NCBI RefSeq assembly: GCF_902713425.1
Contig: NC_081198.1
Coordinates: forward strand, 21,435,188 to 21,499,187
Direction of reading: 5' to 3'
Source of the DNA: Acipenser ruthenus
Taxonomy: Eukaryota > Chordata > Actinopteri > Acipenseriformes > Acipenseridae
DNA length: 64,000 nt
Below are positions 63,229 to 64,000 of the stretch, in pieces. The first letter of the stretch is position 1, and every line of letters begins with the position of its first letter. The translations under genes and the position numbers were made by a program. Under the pieces are notes generated by a model, which saw only the letters and a program-made list of their open reading frames with translations, ran no database searches and had not been told where the DNA came from.

Positions 63229-63963
63229 CCTTCAGCTGGCTCCTCCGATTGGGGTGGGAGAAGCCTCTGGACGTCCGGGTTGTCTCTCTCTACGAAAAAG
63301 AGACAACGTAAGCAGCAAATCTGGGCAGTTGAAGGAACTATTACTTTAGTCCCTGAGGAGATGGTCGCCTCGCAAGAGGGACCCCCTCCCCAGGTGAACG
63401 GTGTCCTTCCCTGGCGGAGTAGGGGGCGCTGCTTGGCACCGAGACCACGTAGGAAGAATCGTGGCTGTGACGCCTCCTCGGGGTCCGGGGCCGCCCTCTG
63501 CTCCTCCCAGATGGCGCCCTCTGCTGGGCGCCTGCTGCTCTCTCGGTCTGGATCTCGATTACAATCAAAGGCTGGGGATGAGGTCGTCTAGGTCATCAAA
63601 GGGTCCTCAAAGGTCGTCTGGATGGTAGGTCCTCCTTCTCTCTAACTCCAGGAACGTCTGGAAAAGCCGGAACCGCCTGAAAAAGAAAAAAACTGGAACC
63701 GCCTGAAAAAGAAAAAACTGCTCTCAACAGTCAACAAAATCTTGAAAGACCCTCGGCCTGGATTGGGCAAGCCAAAACCAGACTGAGCATTAGTCTTCCA
63801 AAAAGTTGCCGAGCTGAAGAAAGCCAGTCAAAAATAAAAAAAAATTCTGTTCCTCCTCACCCGAACAAACCTCTCACAGACCCTCGGAGGGAGCGGGCAA
63901 TGCCACTACCCTCTAAGCCTTAGTCTTAGAAAGATTTATTCGAACTGAAGAGAAGCCAGAGTG
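63229..63963 (-). promoter_or_regulatory. Family A 5' UTR (likely internal promoter)
   Basis: This is about 735 bp without a conserved frame on the LINE strand, conserved in copies 1, 3 and 5. A 28-bp motif (GGAACCGCCTGAAAAAG and following A-rich bases, plus strand) occurs twice near 63668-63720 here and once with a partial repeat in copy 1. LINE 5' UTRs usually hold the promoter; no specific site can be named. Confidence 0.45.
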
Positions 63964-64000
63964 TCAGATATTAAACTGATAAGAACAGATACTACACTTG
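63964..64000 (-). pseudogene. U2 snRNA gene fragment at the window edge
   Basis: U2 nt 64 down to about 28 are visible before the window ends. The sequence is consensus and presumably continues to the U2 5' end and promoter. Confidence 0.93.

Larger units (their letters stand above)
57201..63963 (-). mobile_element. Family A LINE copy 5, full length (6.8 kb), atypical 3' junction
   Basis: This is a complete family A element (5' UTR, ORF1, ORF2, 3' UTR with stem-loop). The 5' junction is at U2 nt 64, close to that of copy 1. The 3' junction is at nt 14/15, not nt 53/54. U2 nt 15-64 would then be present on both sides as a duplication of about 50 bp, of which 37 bp lie inside the window. ORF1 carries the eight-G frameshift. 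Confidence 0.93.

Noticed and set aside
1-64000. The U2 copies as scattered retro-pseudogenes or snRNA-headed SINEs
   Set aside because: They are in one orientation, at regular spacing, with promoter and 3' box, and nearly identical in both gene and spacer. That is the mark of a true tandem array.

Overview
The window is a stretch of a tandem U2 small nuclear RNA (snRNA) gene array from an animal, most likely a fish. Every U2 gene lies on the minus strand, in units of about 742-803 bp. The U2 sequence is vertebrate-like: its first 70 nt read as human U2, the Sm site is kept, and stems IIb and IV carry paired changes. The species cannot be fixed from sequence alone. There are 19 uninterrupted U2 genes, one of them with a 1-nt deletion. 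At least nine more are split by mobile elements. No ordinary protein-coding host gene is visible.

The main invaders are LINEs (non-LTR retrotransposons) of Tx1-clade type, the group that includes the known U2-targeting family Keshi. They have an ORF1 with three CCHC zinc knuckles, and an ORF2 with an APE-type endonuclease, a reverse transcriptase and a C-terminal Cys/His motif. All lie in the same orientation as U2. Three families are called A, B and C here. Family A enters between U2 nt 53 and 54 and lacks a poly(A) tail. Families B and C enter at the branch-point recognition sequence (nt 33-38) and end in poly(A).

Layout: 1-3488 is the 5' part of A copy 1. 3489-4290 is one U2 unit. 4291-7455 is a 5'-truncated A copy 2. 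7465-9016 holds U2 units. 9017-14556 is the only B copy, with a frameshifted ORF2. 14557-19914 holds U2 units, one gene split by a piggyBac-type MITE (16890-17548). 19915-24811 is C copy 1. 24812-28707 holds U2 units. 28708-33603 is C copy 2, almost identical to copy 1 and displaced by about 8.79 kb. 33604-38215 holds U2 units. 38216-44988 is a full-length A copy 3 with both ORFs open. 44989-47799 holds U2 units. 47800-51884 is A copy 4, truncated at the very start of ORF2. 51885-53716 holds U2 units. 53717-57142 is an LTR element without visible pol, with two LTRs identical by eye. 57201-63963 is a full-length A copy 5. 63964-64000 returns to U2.

The U2 genes supply spliceosomal RNA. Their number and uniformity provide a renewable target for site-specific LINEs, and unequal exchange duplicates or removes occupied units. 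Because the elements share U2's orientation, a U2 promoter lies directly upstream of those insertions that kept their upstream flank, and could drive them. Three U2-dependent LINE families, at two separate sites in one array, with a MITE and an LTR element as further occupants, is the most unusual aspect of the window.
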